Shown one piece after another: positions 50,689 through 61,745 of a DNA stretch of 64,000 nucleotides. Source of the DNA: Amblyornis subalaris (taxonomy: Eukaryota; Chordata; Aves; Passeriformes; Ptilonorhynchidae); contig JACAXG010000235.1 of NCBI GenBank assembly GCA_018881555.1, positions 354,035 to 418,034 on the forward strand, read 5' to 3'. The notes under the pieces are model-generated. The model worked only from the letters and a program-made list of their open reading frames with translations, was not told the DNA's origin and ran no database searches. A program made the translations under genes and the position numbers. Each line of letters starts with the position of its first letter. The stretch's first letter is position 1.

Positions 50689-52121
50689 TTACTGCTTGGA
50701 AGGAAATGGAGCTGCTCCAAAGGGATCTAATTCCAGCGCCTGCTGCGGCTGGCTCTGCGTGCTCTGCACGACCAGCTCTGTGAAGGGCACCGCACCAAAG
50801 TCATCTGTTTTCAGCCCATCCCCGCTGTGAACGGCCCCATGCAGGGAGCTCTGCCTCGGCCTGCCAGCCACGACCAACGTGCCGTGGTCCCCACGGCCGT
50901 CCCCAAACCCCTGGTGCTGGGCATGGCGCATCAGGTCCGGCGGGTGGAAGGGTTTGGCTCCAAAAGGATCCAGCAGACTCTCGTCCGTCTGCAGAGGGTT
51001 GGTTCGATCCTTGCTGTCCGTCAAGGCCACGCTGATGTTCTCCTTGGAGTCCGAGATGGTCAGGAACTCGTTGCTGCTCTGGGAGTCCCTGCGTCCTGCC
51101 TTCCTGTGCCGGCGGGCGCGCTCCGGGGTGCGGTAGCTGGGTTTCAGCCCCTTCTTNGTGGTGGTGGGGGTGCCGTGGTGGCGCTTCCCGTTGTTCTTGG
51201 ACACCTCTGGCTTCATGCGCCTTTGGCGGGAAGACAGTTTCTGCAGATTCCGCTGCTGCTTCACCTTCTGCTGCTGCTGCTGGCTCCCTGTGATCTCCTC
51301 AAAAGGAACCAGCCCAAACAGGTCCTCTCTACTCCCAGCAGACTTGGGGAGAAGGGACGGCTGAAATGGGGTGCAGCCAAAGATATCCACGCCCCGTGGA
51401 GAGGTGGGGGACAGCANAGGCTCCATTCCTGACCCCTGCCCGTCTTGCTGGGGCACCTTTTTGCTGAAGGGAGCTTTTGTGAAAACATCAAAGTCATCCT
51501 GCTCTTGGCTTAGGCTGGGAAAAGCCACCTGAGAAGAAACATCTTTATCCATCTTCTCTCTTGCCTGAGGCTGCAGAGTGAAAAAGGGCACAGCCCCGAA
51601 CACGTCGAATTCTTGGCCAGGGTTGGTCACAGTGCTTGGGACTTCAGGCGGGGACATGTGCATNGAACTGGGTTCTTTGATTTCACTGCTGCCCACACCA
51701 TCTCTGAACCGAGTGCTCAGGATCCCTTCCCCGCATTTTTGCTTGGTGCGGTCAGAATCGGAGTCAGAGCTCTGCTTCTCTTCCTCCTCTTCCTCCACCT
51801 CTTCCTCAGAATCCATGAGGAGAGGTCGGTGGCCTAAATTCTCTGGTTCTGTATCATTGTCATCGTTGAAGTCTCCATTCTCTCCGTGCAAGACTTCTTC
51901 ATCCTCCTGTTCTTCCTCTTCCTCGCTGCTCTTGGGAGAAGGAGGATCAGATTCAAAATCACTCTCTGACTCCTCACCACCTTTTGTCACGTGTCCCTCT
52001 GCACTTTTCCTCCCTGACCGGGGATCTCTAAACGCATGGCTCAGTTTTCCAGCTTTTGTTGGGGTCCCTAAGTTATTTCCTTGATTGCTGGCTGAGTTAT
52101 CNGCTCGTTTTCCAGGAGAAC
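50689..52121 (-). CDS. BMP2K: BMP2K terminal coding exon
   Basis: The acceptor AG is at 52123-52122 (TTTTTTCTTTGGACCTGCAG read on the minus strand) and the stop TAA is at 50691-50689. The exon adds 476 residues after the split glycine. Features in order: a Ser/Glu/Asp-rich acidic stretch (roughly 51980-51750), then a series of adaptor-type motifs with a D[VIPLD]F...PF pattern (FDVFGAVPF, FDVFTKAPF, VDIFGCTPF, EDLFGLVPF, LDPFGAKPF, DDFGAVPF, LDPFGAAPF). A short Gln run and a basic RQRRMK...KRHHGTPTT segment come between. Four single Ns fall in the exon: those at 52102, 51664 and 51157 are fourfold-degenerate third positions (Ala, Ser, Thr unchanged), while 51417 leaves an NTG codon open. The open frame continues upstream to 52254 but is intronic there. 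Confidence 0.96.
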
Positions 52122-55100
52122 CTGCAGGTCCAAAGAAAAAAGCAAAAGAAAAGTTGAAACATAAAAAGGCAACACTTAGTCCACACACCCNGCAGCCACA
52201 CCTCCCAGGAGCTGATGCAAACATATATCCTGTACTTATGGAAGGAAATGACATAAAATCAGAACTAATATTTCAAACAACACTCATAAAATCAACAGTC
52301 AGAGCTGCCAGCTTTATTTCTCAAGCACAAGACACCTGGAAATACAGAACCAGTATTTTTGGGCCATAGAGATGGGGCTAATGGACACAGCTGATCTCTA
52401 GAGACAGCCAATCATTATACAGCCACTTTTCTCCAGGTAAACAGCAGGATTGAAAGACTTGATTTTTTTCTTTTTTTTTTTAAGCACGCAACCTATTTTT
52501 GGATGTACTTCTGCTTTGGCAATCTGCTCTCACAAACAATGCTCTAGTCCAGAGAACAACTCCTTCTAACTTCTAGTGCAGCAACTGAGGCACAAAAAGC
52601 TCTTGCTGTACCTGAAGTTTGAGAGCAGCACTTTCTGCTTTGCGTCTAAACACCACCTGTCAGCTCAGCTTCTCTAGGGCAAGGGAATTTATCTACTCAT
52701 TTCCCCCTGACAGCTTCCTCCCCACTATTCGCTGACAACTAGAACGAAAAGAACAATTCACTGATGAGTCTTTTGTGGTGTGGTTGCCTTGGGAACACTG
52801 GAAGCAGTAAGAATTTTGCAGCAGAATTTTACAGAAAAGATACGGCAAGAGCAGGCCGAGCAGCGGAGGCTGCACGGTGGCACTGGCACAGCTCATGAGA
52901 GCAGGGGAGGCTGCACAGTGGCACTGGCACAGCTCTCATCACTTCGCACACCCGGTTTCTCCCTAGAGTCCCGCACTGTGTGGAGATGTTTTCAGGAGTG
53001 TAACTGACTGTTAGATTTCTATTGGAAGAGAAGGAGCAGGAGGAAAAGCAAAACACTCAGGTGTTAGCTGGGGAAAACACATTTGTCCTTGAGATGTCCT
53101 CTTCTCTTGGCCATGGATAAGGTGCATAATGGGACATGTAACACTAGCAACAGCAATGAGAATTCACCTCTTGGCAGGCACAGAGCCACTGCCCAAAACC
53201 TGTGTGCCACTCTGCCCAGAGAGGTTGTCACAGGCACCCCGGCACCAGGGACAAGCTTCTCACATCTCCAGCATCTGACACCAGCTGGGCACAGGGCTGC
53301 TCCTGTGCAAGGAGTTACTGGAGAACTCTGCCCCCAGCACTGCACTGGGCTGCTGACCTCACCCAACCACAACTAACATCTTCCACTTAGGGCTTTGTTA
53401 CACAAGCACTGAAGTCTAACAGACTCCATGTGTTCACAGGATGGAAAAGCTGGGGATTGCTACAAGCATCTGCTATTTCTCCGGAAAACATCTTCAGCCA
53501 GAATCTGGCTCATAACTCTTCTTCTTGCAATATGCCAAATAATTTCTCAGCTAATTCCTTCTTTCACAAGGAAACTAGCATGCAACTTCCAGTCCAAGTC
53601 AGATTCTTTTCTTTCTATGCTCCAGTTTAGACCAGAAAAGAATGTTTCACAAGAGCCGTTTCTTCCTTTTTTAAAGGGAAGTAACAGCTGATTTCCTCAT
53701 CCACCCGCTCCCTCGCTCCTTTGCAATTACACTTAAAATAATCAAAACTCAGCAGCAATACAATTGATGTATGGATTGAAAAACAAGATGACCAGAATGA
53801 CTAAAAACATCAGGTGATTAGGGCTTTGAGCTGTTTCTTCTTGCCTTCTGGTGTCAGATTGCTTCTTATCTACTGTAATTTTAAATGCTACATATTTGCT
53901 TTACCCACTAAATTAGATTCTGGATTATTTTGCTGCTTACGTTAGATTTCCCAAAGGTACAGCCTTCACATTGCACTATATAACTCCCTAGCCTCCAAAT
54001 CCTACTGTTTCTAATATTTACTGAAACACTAATGTTAGCATAAATGCAAATAGATTTAAAAGAAGAAAAAGGGACTATTTCTAGGTTAGATGTTAACACC
54101 ACTTACACAACAAAAGGCCGAAACCTTTTCTCTATGTCCATATCCACAAGAGTTTACAGTCCCAAGGAATGATTAAACCTTTGCACTTAATCCCAAAATG
54201 CAGTAAACAATTTATAAAGTGTTTTGTTTTTTTTTCCCAAGAACTGAACCACTATCTAATATACCTGACGTCCCAAAAGGTTTAAATATTATTTGTTAAG
54301 TGCTGCCATGGTCACAATCTGTAGAAAACAAACCGTCAAGGGCACCNACAAGACAAAACCACCCCAACCTGTACCTACAGCAGCTGACTTACTGAAGGAG
54401 CAATTTGAGGCACAGAAAGTGTAGGTCTCAGTACCAGATCTCTCCAGGCAGATCGTGCAGCAGAGAGGAGACTTTCCACAGCACGTTCCACGTACTGGCA
54501 CACCAGCCCCTCCAGGATCTCAACAGACCCACCTGTTATTCAGAACTGTGATTCTTGCTGACAACACACACCAAATGATCTTGGCAATCAGGCATCAAGA
54601 CAACCCAGCCTTTCAGGAGTCTGTATTAGCACCCTAAGGTTTCCTCTGTAGAGTCTAACAACTACAATCTCCAGAGGAACTAGGATGAAGCCAGGAACAA
54701 TTCACTGAGCAATCCCACTTGGAGACAATGTGCCCATAGCAGCACAGAAGCCAGGTGTTCTGTGCCTCTGCTTGGAGCTCTGAACCACTCTTCAAGGAAA
54801 TGCTGAGCACCTTCCTCACTGACAGAGGCAGACACACGAGAAGGGCTTCAATAGCTGACAAGAATACTGCAAGTTGGATGTAATTGTTCATTTTCACTTT
54901 CCCCACAGCAGTCTGTCCTGACAGTGGGCAGTTGGGTGGCCTCTTGCTCCACTGAGGGGAATGCCAGGGCACGCTGGGTACAGCATGGATACAGCACACA
55001 CTGAGGGGAATGCCAGGGCACGCTGGGTACAGCACGGATACAGCACACTCCAGCCTTTGTGCTGGCAGCAATGAGGCGCCCCATAGGAAAAGTAAGCTTC

Positions 55101-58100
55101 AGGTATGTATTTGTTCATGTCTGCCCCTGCTCATGAGAAAGCATTATCCAAAACATCTTCATTCTGAGGCCACTCAACGTTATTGCAAGAAGACTTTTAT
55201 CAATTCTAACACCATCACAGCACAGGCAGTAACTGCATCTCAGCTCTGCAGTGGTTTCTGAACAGGGTTTCCAGATTTCCAGCTTTTTAGCTCAGATTCC
55301 TCCTTATCCAGTCTCCTTCACAGAGCTACGAATGTGACTCGCTTACCGCAGCAGGAAACCCATGTCTAAGTATTATGGACAGACTGGGAATTATCCAACA
55401 GCAACTAGAAACTCACAACCTCCACTAAGAGCTCACTATTACCAAAGTTGCAGAGCCAGCACATATGACAATGTCACCTGGAAGGCAGGTGGCATACATC
55501 AGATGATGCTGTGAACAACAACTGCTCCTGACACCTGGGCTTGAAGAAAACACTTTTATTCCAAAGAGTAGTTCCAGAATGGTGACCTCACTNCTCCCAC
55601 ACTGGAACGTGTAAGGAAAGAACAAATATCTTGCTTTATCCTTCAGAGTGTGTTGAGGTGTTANAAACAACCAGAGCCATCTGCTCCAAGCAGAAACTAC
55701 TCTACGATATCCATGCTGAACACTTTCAGTCCTACATGGCCAATCCTCAGGCAACAAACCATCTCTACGCCCACCTTTGCAGCTGCAGTGGCTTCAGGTT
55801 AGCCCAGGAACAGGGAGAAAACTGCATCAGACCTGCATCAAAACCAAACCAAAGAAACAAAAATATCCTGCACTAGAACTATTGTTTTTCAAATATGATA
55901 GGAGTAATTTGGTTTTCTACACTACAGTTGCCCATTTCACTGCTAATGAAGGGAACAAATGAAATAAAAGAGTACTACACATAGAAACAATGTCCCAAAA
56001 GGGAAAAGTCCCTGCTTAATGACAATTTAATGCTCTGGCCAAGCAGATTTCCAAACTGAAGTGTTCTGTCATGTTGATTTCATGCAGTCTTCTCAGGCTA
56101 CAGTGCTGCAGAGACTGTTCAGATACATATTTACACAGCAATGCTGCACACTGGTGAGTAACATCTGTTTGCAATGTGCTGTTCAGATTACCACACTTCT
56201 AATCAGGTTTGCAGCTTGTAGGAAACAATTGTTCTTTGCTCAAATGCGAGCCAGGTGGAACATCTTTAATCGTATAAGAAGATCCCAATCTTCAAGGAAA
56301 TTTTCTGTTCTGATGTTCTTTTTCGAGACACAGGATTATAAGAGGATGAATTCCCTCTAACAACTGCAGTAATTACATGCCTTCTGCTGGTCCCTCATTT
56401 TAGGGTATTGCGGGGGTGGCCTAAGAGTGGGGCATAAGAGCTTTAAGCTCCCTTGGAATTGGGAACATACTGCCACCATCATTTCATAACAATTTGCCAC
56501 ATGTCAGCCCAAGGATTACTGGTGGGCTGCAACTAAATCTGCACCAGTTCTCTGACAACAGCCAGGGCAGCAGCTGCTCCACACTGTAATGGATTTACAC
56601 GTCTTACCACCTTTATTTTCAAGAATAACAAAGACAGGACANCACCACACTTGTGCCTGGCAGGTATTGCTGACATTCTTTTAAATAATTAGTCTAGAGA
56701 TTAAAGTGGATTATAAAAAAAAAGTGCAATGTGCCCATGATTGCTCCAAGATTCGAAACAACTTTTTAAAAATCAGTGGATCATTCCGGAGAGAAACAGC
56801 AGACCCTCGGCAGAGCCCACACACATTTATACTTGTGANGGGTAAACAATTTCAGGTTACTTGGGAAGCGTTATCTGGAATAGCTAAAGTTTAAGATGAT
56901 CTTCCTACAGGGAAATATCCTGAACCTGCATTCCGCAAGCACTATGAATACCTGAAACAGCCAAGGACGAGGTATGGAGCAACATCAGCAACACTCATTT
57001 TTTAATGAGTACCAATATTGACATGAACTTATTTTGTCAAGTTACCTAAATCTGGAACGCTGTACAACAGCCGGATCACTGTGCGGGTCTGGGCACCTTT
57101 TAACCATCTACATCATCAGCTGTCAAAGAAACATGACCCGTTGGCAGGAGCGTTTTTCAAATTTTAAGTGACTCAAGTCTTTTTGTTCCTCCTGTTCTGA
57201 TACTAGTAATTTCTTCTTAAATTCTAGCGAGCTGTGTCTCACTTAAAGGCCCAGACTGCAGAGAGGTCCCAGGGCTCCACAGCCGTGGTACAAAACTTGC
57301 AGGGGTTTGAAACCCTGTTAGAAGCAGTACACAGAAAATAACTAAATGAATAGGCATCACCCGTGTTTCTTCCTGCCAGAACGTCACACTTGGCTGCTGT
57401 GACGTGGTGCACACCCATCAGCACCTACAGCAGCAGGGTCCTTTCAGGGACGTGTCCAAGGCTCTGGATGATCCCCACGGCACTGCTGTCCAGCACACAG
57501 CTGGCTGNTTTTCCCCAAGATCCACACAGCTGGGAGAACACCCACCATACCACAAAGCCCTCTTATTCCAAGAGAGACCCCTACAACGATCATTTAAAGA
57601 CACCACCATGTCACTGAGTGTGGGAGGTCTGGAAGTCAGAAGGAAGCTGCTACAGAACCGGACTCACTTTTATTCAGTCTCTGCACAGAAAACAGGGCTG
57701 CAGTGGCTCGGAGGGGGTTACCCAAGGAGGTTACAAAAACCAAGNGACTTGATCAAGCAGCACCACGTCTACAGCACACACGACCTGTGCAAACATTCAG
57801 CAGAACTGTTAATGAGATGACCTGAACCAGAACCCTGTCCCAGGGTTCAAGCCAAGAGACAGCTCACAGAGATTCTCCACAGGAGCCAAACATGTAAAAC
57901 AGCTTCAGGTAACATTTCCCAATGCCTCCACTTCTCACACAGTCCATCCATATTATTTTGAGAGTTACCTCAAGACTTTTATTACTTCTGTGAATTGCAG
58001 TATTAAGCTGAGAGAAGCAAAAGGCCATCCTAGCCCAGCTTCATCCCACAAATTCTTGGTGTGAACAAATGGAAGATGACAAAAGGCATCGAGTACAACT

Positions 58101-61100
58101 CACCAGCAGACTATANGACATTCATGACATTTCCTTTTTACATTTTACAATACCACAAAAAGTGTTTCTCCTGAGCTTCTGAAATACTTGATAATAAAGG
58201 GGATTACAACACAAATTGGTTAATACACACTTGAATCAAAAGCTTCCATTCCCAAATGCTGACCACAGGAGACTTCTTTCCACTGTCACCATCCAGTGTT
58301 TCAGGCATTCCACAACCAGGATCTGTTTTTCACATGTGAAGTGCTCAAGTGCCCCAGTGCTGGCTATTCAATTGTGCTGTCCTCTCTCTCCTCCATTACA
58401 AGTTTGCAATGTCAGTTTGTTCCTATCAGATCAAGCACTGGAATTCCTTCCCAGGTCAGTTTTCTTTTCCAGTCATCTCAAGTCCTAGGACACAACTATT
58501 TTCCACATACAATTTCAGGCATAAACTAGTGTGTGTAGCAAGTTTACGTGTGAGAACGCTTTTAATAGGATACACACCCAGGGTGAGTGACACCAAGAGC
58601 TTCCACACTGCTTCCCTATCCCCCAGGCCGAGAGGAACCCAATACCCCGTTGCTCATTTCGCGCTCCATTTCCCTCTGTGCAGCATGCCAAGGGACACAC
58701 CTTGCTGCTGGCTCTCCATTGCCACACAACAAGAATAAACACAGAAGGTCTGACAGATAAGCAGCTGTAGTCCATCCAGTTCCAGGTTTCTTTTCCTGGT
58801 GATCCTTGCAGCAGTGGCAGCCTGAAATGCACTCTCAGCTCCACAGGGAATATCCCAAGGGCTCACAAATCACAGCAGCCCATGGACTTTCCCAGCGATG
58901 ACTGAAGGCTTCGAATTCCAACCTCTGATGTTGCTTTGACTCACCTTCCCAGACACGTGTAAACATACCTGGTGACACTTGTTTTGCCAGATTACCAGCA
59001 CTTGATGTTGTTAAGTCAAGAGATGATACACGATATTCATCATCTCTCTGCTATCTCTCAGGAGATGACAGGAATTAGTTAAGTATTAAGTGAAGCGCTG
59101 CTTTCAGCAGAGAAACCTTAAGCTCCCAAAACAGAAGGAATCCTCTGGGTGACCATACTCAGCCACAGCCCACGTACACCATTTATACACCAGACCCATG
59201 CCACAGCAAGGAAAACCAAGCAGAAAAAAACCCAGCCTTTGAATTGCACCTGTGGTCAATACAGTAGAACACAACTTGAGTAAGAACTGTCACTTTTCAA
59301 GAAAGTCAATTTTATTTAAAGATCCTGTGTTTATAACGTCAGCATTTCATCTCATTGTAATTCAACAAGTCAGAACTCAGTAGTCAGAACCCCGGGCAAG
59401 CAGTGCTAACACACTCCACATCTGGCCCAAGACATGTTACAATAAGGAAATGAGACTTGTGCTTTAACAAGACCTGGGAGTCTCTCACCCAAACCCCTGT
59501 TCCACTTGCCATGCAGCCACCTGCTCTTGGATGCCCTGAGTAAGGTACACGTGTGGTTTACTTCTCAGTTACACGTTTTACAATCACAAGGAACAAACCA
59601 GAAAGAACATGTTACACAGGAATGTTAAGTACAAGGGGAAATCAAAATGTTAGGGAGGGGCATTTGTCCATTTTGCCCCAGAAAGCCCTCAACTAGAAAT
59701 TAAGTATGTCTAAGCCAAGAGCATTCTCCTCTTCTTAGCTGTCTTATAACACCTCTTTTGAAGACATGACCGAGAACAGTGCAGTGGGGAACACAAACCA
59801 GCTTTTAAAAGGTGAATATTAACATTTGAAGAGTTATTGTATCAGATTTGTTTACTAAGTGCAATCCACTGTTAACACGTAATTAACAGTACCTTCCTTG
59901 AAACCAGGTCCGTATTTACTCTTGTTTAAATGCCAGTTACAAGTCCATTGAAAAAAGGCTATTGAAAAATGCAGGATTTTTTTCCCAGTGCCACAGCTAC
60001 CAGTTCACAACCAGCTGAACATGTCTTGAGCAGCCTGGTTTTTAAGCTGTAAGTGAATCTGGGTATTTTTCTCTCCTTATTAGAAGGCAACTCCCTTTTT
60101 TTCTTAATTATAACAAAACTTAAAGCTTGGATTCAAAGTAACAAAAGTAAAGCACATGACATAATACAGTGAGGACATTTGTTACAATCAAAAGCTATAT
60201 TCGAAGCATCTGAAAAAACAGCAACAAGCAAATGCATTTCCAAGATCTCAGGTGAGGAAAGCAATAAAATAATCTCGGGACACAAGGGTATGAATACTTG
60301 GCAGGAGACTAAGTACCTGATAGTCCCCATTTGAAACGGAGTATATACTATTCCTGTCCGTTTTGCATGTGAATTCAGGCTCACCTGTAAGTCAAAGCAA
60401 CCTCTTGAATGAAGACCTTTCCAAACAGCACCTAGAGAGCAAACCCTTCTTCATTTAAATGGCTTTCACCTGGCACTGAACTACTGAACGTGAACAAGAT
60501 GACAGAGAGCCAACTTGTCCTGAGTGAGCAGAATAAAAGCACAAGCTAAGAACACAGTACTGGACCAAGCAGAATGAATTCAAGTCTAAGCAGACATGGG
60601 CACAGAGGGATTTTTACCAAAGGCTTTGCAGAACACAACAGTGTAACCCTGTTCACCCTTCACCACGTCAAGCACTCTGCAGCCCTAACAGACCACCTCC
60701 AATGCAAGATCCAAGAGAAAGAAAACACAGATACTAACTTAGGTTGACCCCAATTGATTTATTTTAAGGCATGTTACCTGAGCTTTTGAACTTCCATAGG
60801 AACAGTCTTCACAAGTCATACTAAGGCACCTTTAGCACACAAGAACTCTCAACAAAACCTAAGTGGCTCCAGAAGTGACTGATGCTCCTTTTACCATTGA
60901 ACTACCACACAAGCTTTACTTTGTCAAGGCACCAAAATCAGTATTAAAGTGCTGATCAACCAAATGTTAAAACTGTTGTTTAAGTTGCACAATGATGCAG
61001 TTTCCCAGTCACAATGCCCACATAACAACTTATTTTTACTTCCATTCAAGGTAAACAGTCAAAGCTGAACTGAAGGGCAGTAATCAACGCCCACCCTCCC

Positions 61101-61686
61101 CATGTACAGACAACATAAAATGTTTGGGTTTGACTCGGCTTGTACCAAAACTGCGCGTTAAATGCAGCAGCAGCTTCCTGTCTTCAGCTGGACAACTGAA
61201 CTACAGGAACAGTGCGAGTCAGAAGCAGACTCCAAGGAAGTAGCAAAACTTGGCCTTAGCAAGTGATTTGCCTTGACCAAAAGCACTCGTGGCTCTGCCC
61301 AGGTGAGGCCCACTGCACCGGTCCAGCAGAACGGCACCGCAAGGCTGTGGAGTCTGTCACCCTACAGGCACCAGGGGCTGCATGCACAAGTGGGTTCTAT
61401 CGGAGGTCATGAACATACTAAAGCATCTCTTCAACCCACGTGCTGCTAGGAGGCGGCCGAGCCCTNTCCCATTCTTGGGTCATTTAACTGCTGTGCATAC
61501 TGCAACAGATACATACACGTACATGTATGTATGCATAGAGCTAGAGGTAATCATGTCACAGGTGTAACTTGCCTTGGTGAGAAATGAAAGGAACAGAACC
61601 AAAGGGATCTTCAGGAGGACTTGTCTGTGGAGCAGAATGTGGCTCCACATTCTTATCTGAAGATGCTCTCCTGTCCATCAGCCTGT
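50689..61686 (-). CDS. BMP2K: BMP2K (BIKE kinase), 3' end only: last two coding exons
   Basis: Two exons on the minus strand, 61686-61573 and 52121-50689, join in frame through a split glycine codon and encode the C-terminal roughly 514 residues of BMP-2-inducible kinase. The human protein is 1161 residues as I recall, so the kinase domain and the glutamine-rich middle lie beyond 64000. The match is strong: EDPFGSVPFISH, ESESDFESDPPSPKSSEEEE, then the near-invariant SSNEFLTISDSKENISVAL, ending DPFGAAPFPSKQ. Known role: a Ser/Thr kinase of the Numb-associated family, linked to clathrin-mediated endocytosis and to bone cell differentiation; the tail binds endocytic adaptors. It lies tail-to-tail with PAQR3. 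The intron between these exons has a GC donor (described separately). Confidence 0.96.
52865..52936. repeat. Tandem duplication, period 41 bp
   Basis: GGAGGCTGCACGGTGGCACT at 52865 recurs at 52906 with one change, and the match extends for about 30 bp. It is in the BMP2K intron. Confidence 0.85.
54951..55048. repeat. Tandem duplication, two 49-bp copies
   Basis: The unit beginning ACTGAGGGGAATGCCAGGGC occurs at 54951 and again at 55000, with one difference (CATGG versus CACGG). It lies in the BMP2K intron. Near-identity points to a recent slippage event. Confidence 0.9.
59311..59316 (-). promoter_or_regulatory. Candidate poly(A) signal for a short BMP2K transcript
   Basis: TTTATT on the plus strand, AATAAA on the BMP2K strand, 2.2 kb past the read-through stop. 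Another copy lies at 60758-60763. Neither is supported by anything beyond the hexamer and the context. Confidence 0.3.
61556..61572 (-). CDS. BMP2K: Possible read-through end of a short BMP2K isoform
   Basis: If the GC donor is not used, translation runs on from ...FISHQ into G-K-L-H-L and stops at TGA (61558-61556). The product would keep the kinase domain and lose the adaptor-motif tail. A short human BMP2K isoform of about 662 residues with a different 3' end is known to me from memory, and its length would agree with a break at this point. Whether the human isoform forms this way I could not check. Confidence 0.5.
61567..61572 (-). promoter_or_regulatory. BMP2K: Non-canonical GC splice donor of the BMP2K intron
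   Basis: Read on the minus strand, the junction is CACCAAG followed by GCAAGTTAC. The AG-GCAAGT arrangement is the classical consensus of U2-type GC-AG introns. No GT donor nearby keeps the frame and the homology, and joining here to 52121 restores the conserved H-x-G-S-P sequence. Confidence 0.85.
61573..61686 (-). CDS. BMP2K: BMP2K penultimate exon seen in this window
   Basis: A 114-bp exon that is too short to stand out as an ORF. The acceptor is TTTTTTACAG (AG at 61688-61687). The exon reads (N)RLMDRRASSDKNV, then SPPEDPFGSVPFISHQ plus the first base of a glycine codon, matching the human tail around residue 620-650. Its phases fit: one base is needed from the preceding exon (A, making Asn as in human), and one base is left for the next exon. 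The downstream donor is GCAAGT, not GT. The preceding exon (human ...GEDNFSKLTEEELLDREFDLL) was not found up to 64000. Confidence 0.93.
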
Positions 61687-61715
61687 CTGTAAAAAACAGA
61701 ATGAAACAGAACAAA

Positions 61716-61745
61716 AAATAAAATAAAATAAAATAAAATAAAAAT
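61716..61745. repeat. (AAAAT)n pentanucleotide repeat beside a BMP2K acceptor
   Basis: Five to six tandem AAAAT units on the plus strand. On the BMP2K strand this is (ATTTT)n, ending about 29 bases before the start of the exon at 61686, so it adds to the U-rich stretch upstream of that acceptor. Confidence 0.85.

Larger units (their letters stand above)
52122..61572 (-). other. BMP2K: BMP2K intron (9451 bp, GC-AG)
   Basis: No further coding exon was found in this intron. Its 5' part (61572 down to about 59310) is AT-rich and free of repeats, with minus-strand AATAAA signals at 60763-60758 and 59316-59311, so it could serve as the 3' UTR of a read-through short isoform. The remainder holds two small tandem duplications (52865-52936, 54951-55048) and about ten single Ns. 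Confidence 0.75.

Noticed and set aside
52122..52254. Upstream continuation of the BMP2K terminal exon reading frame
   Set aside because: It crosses the acceptor AG and its polypyrimidine tract and has no BMP2K homology; it is intron.
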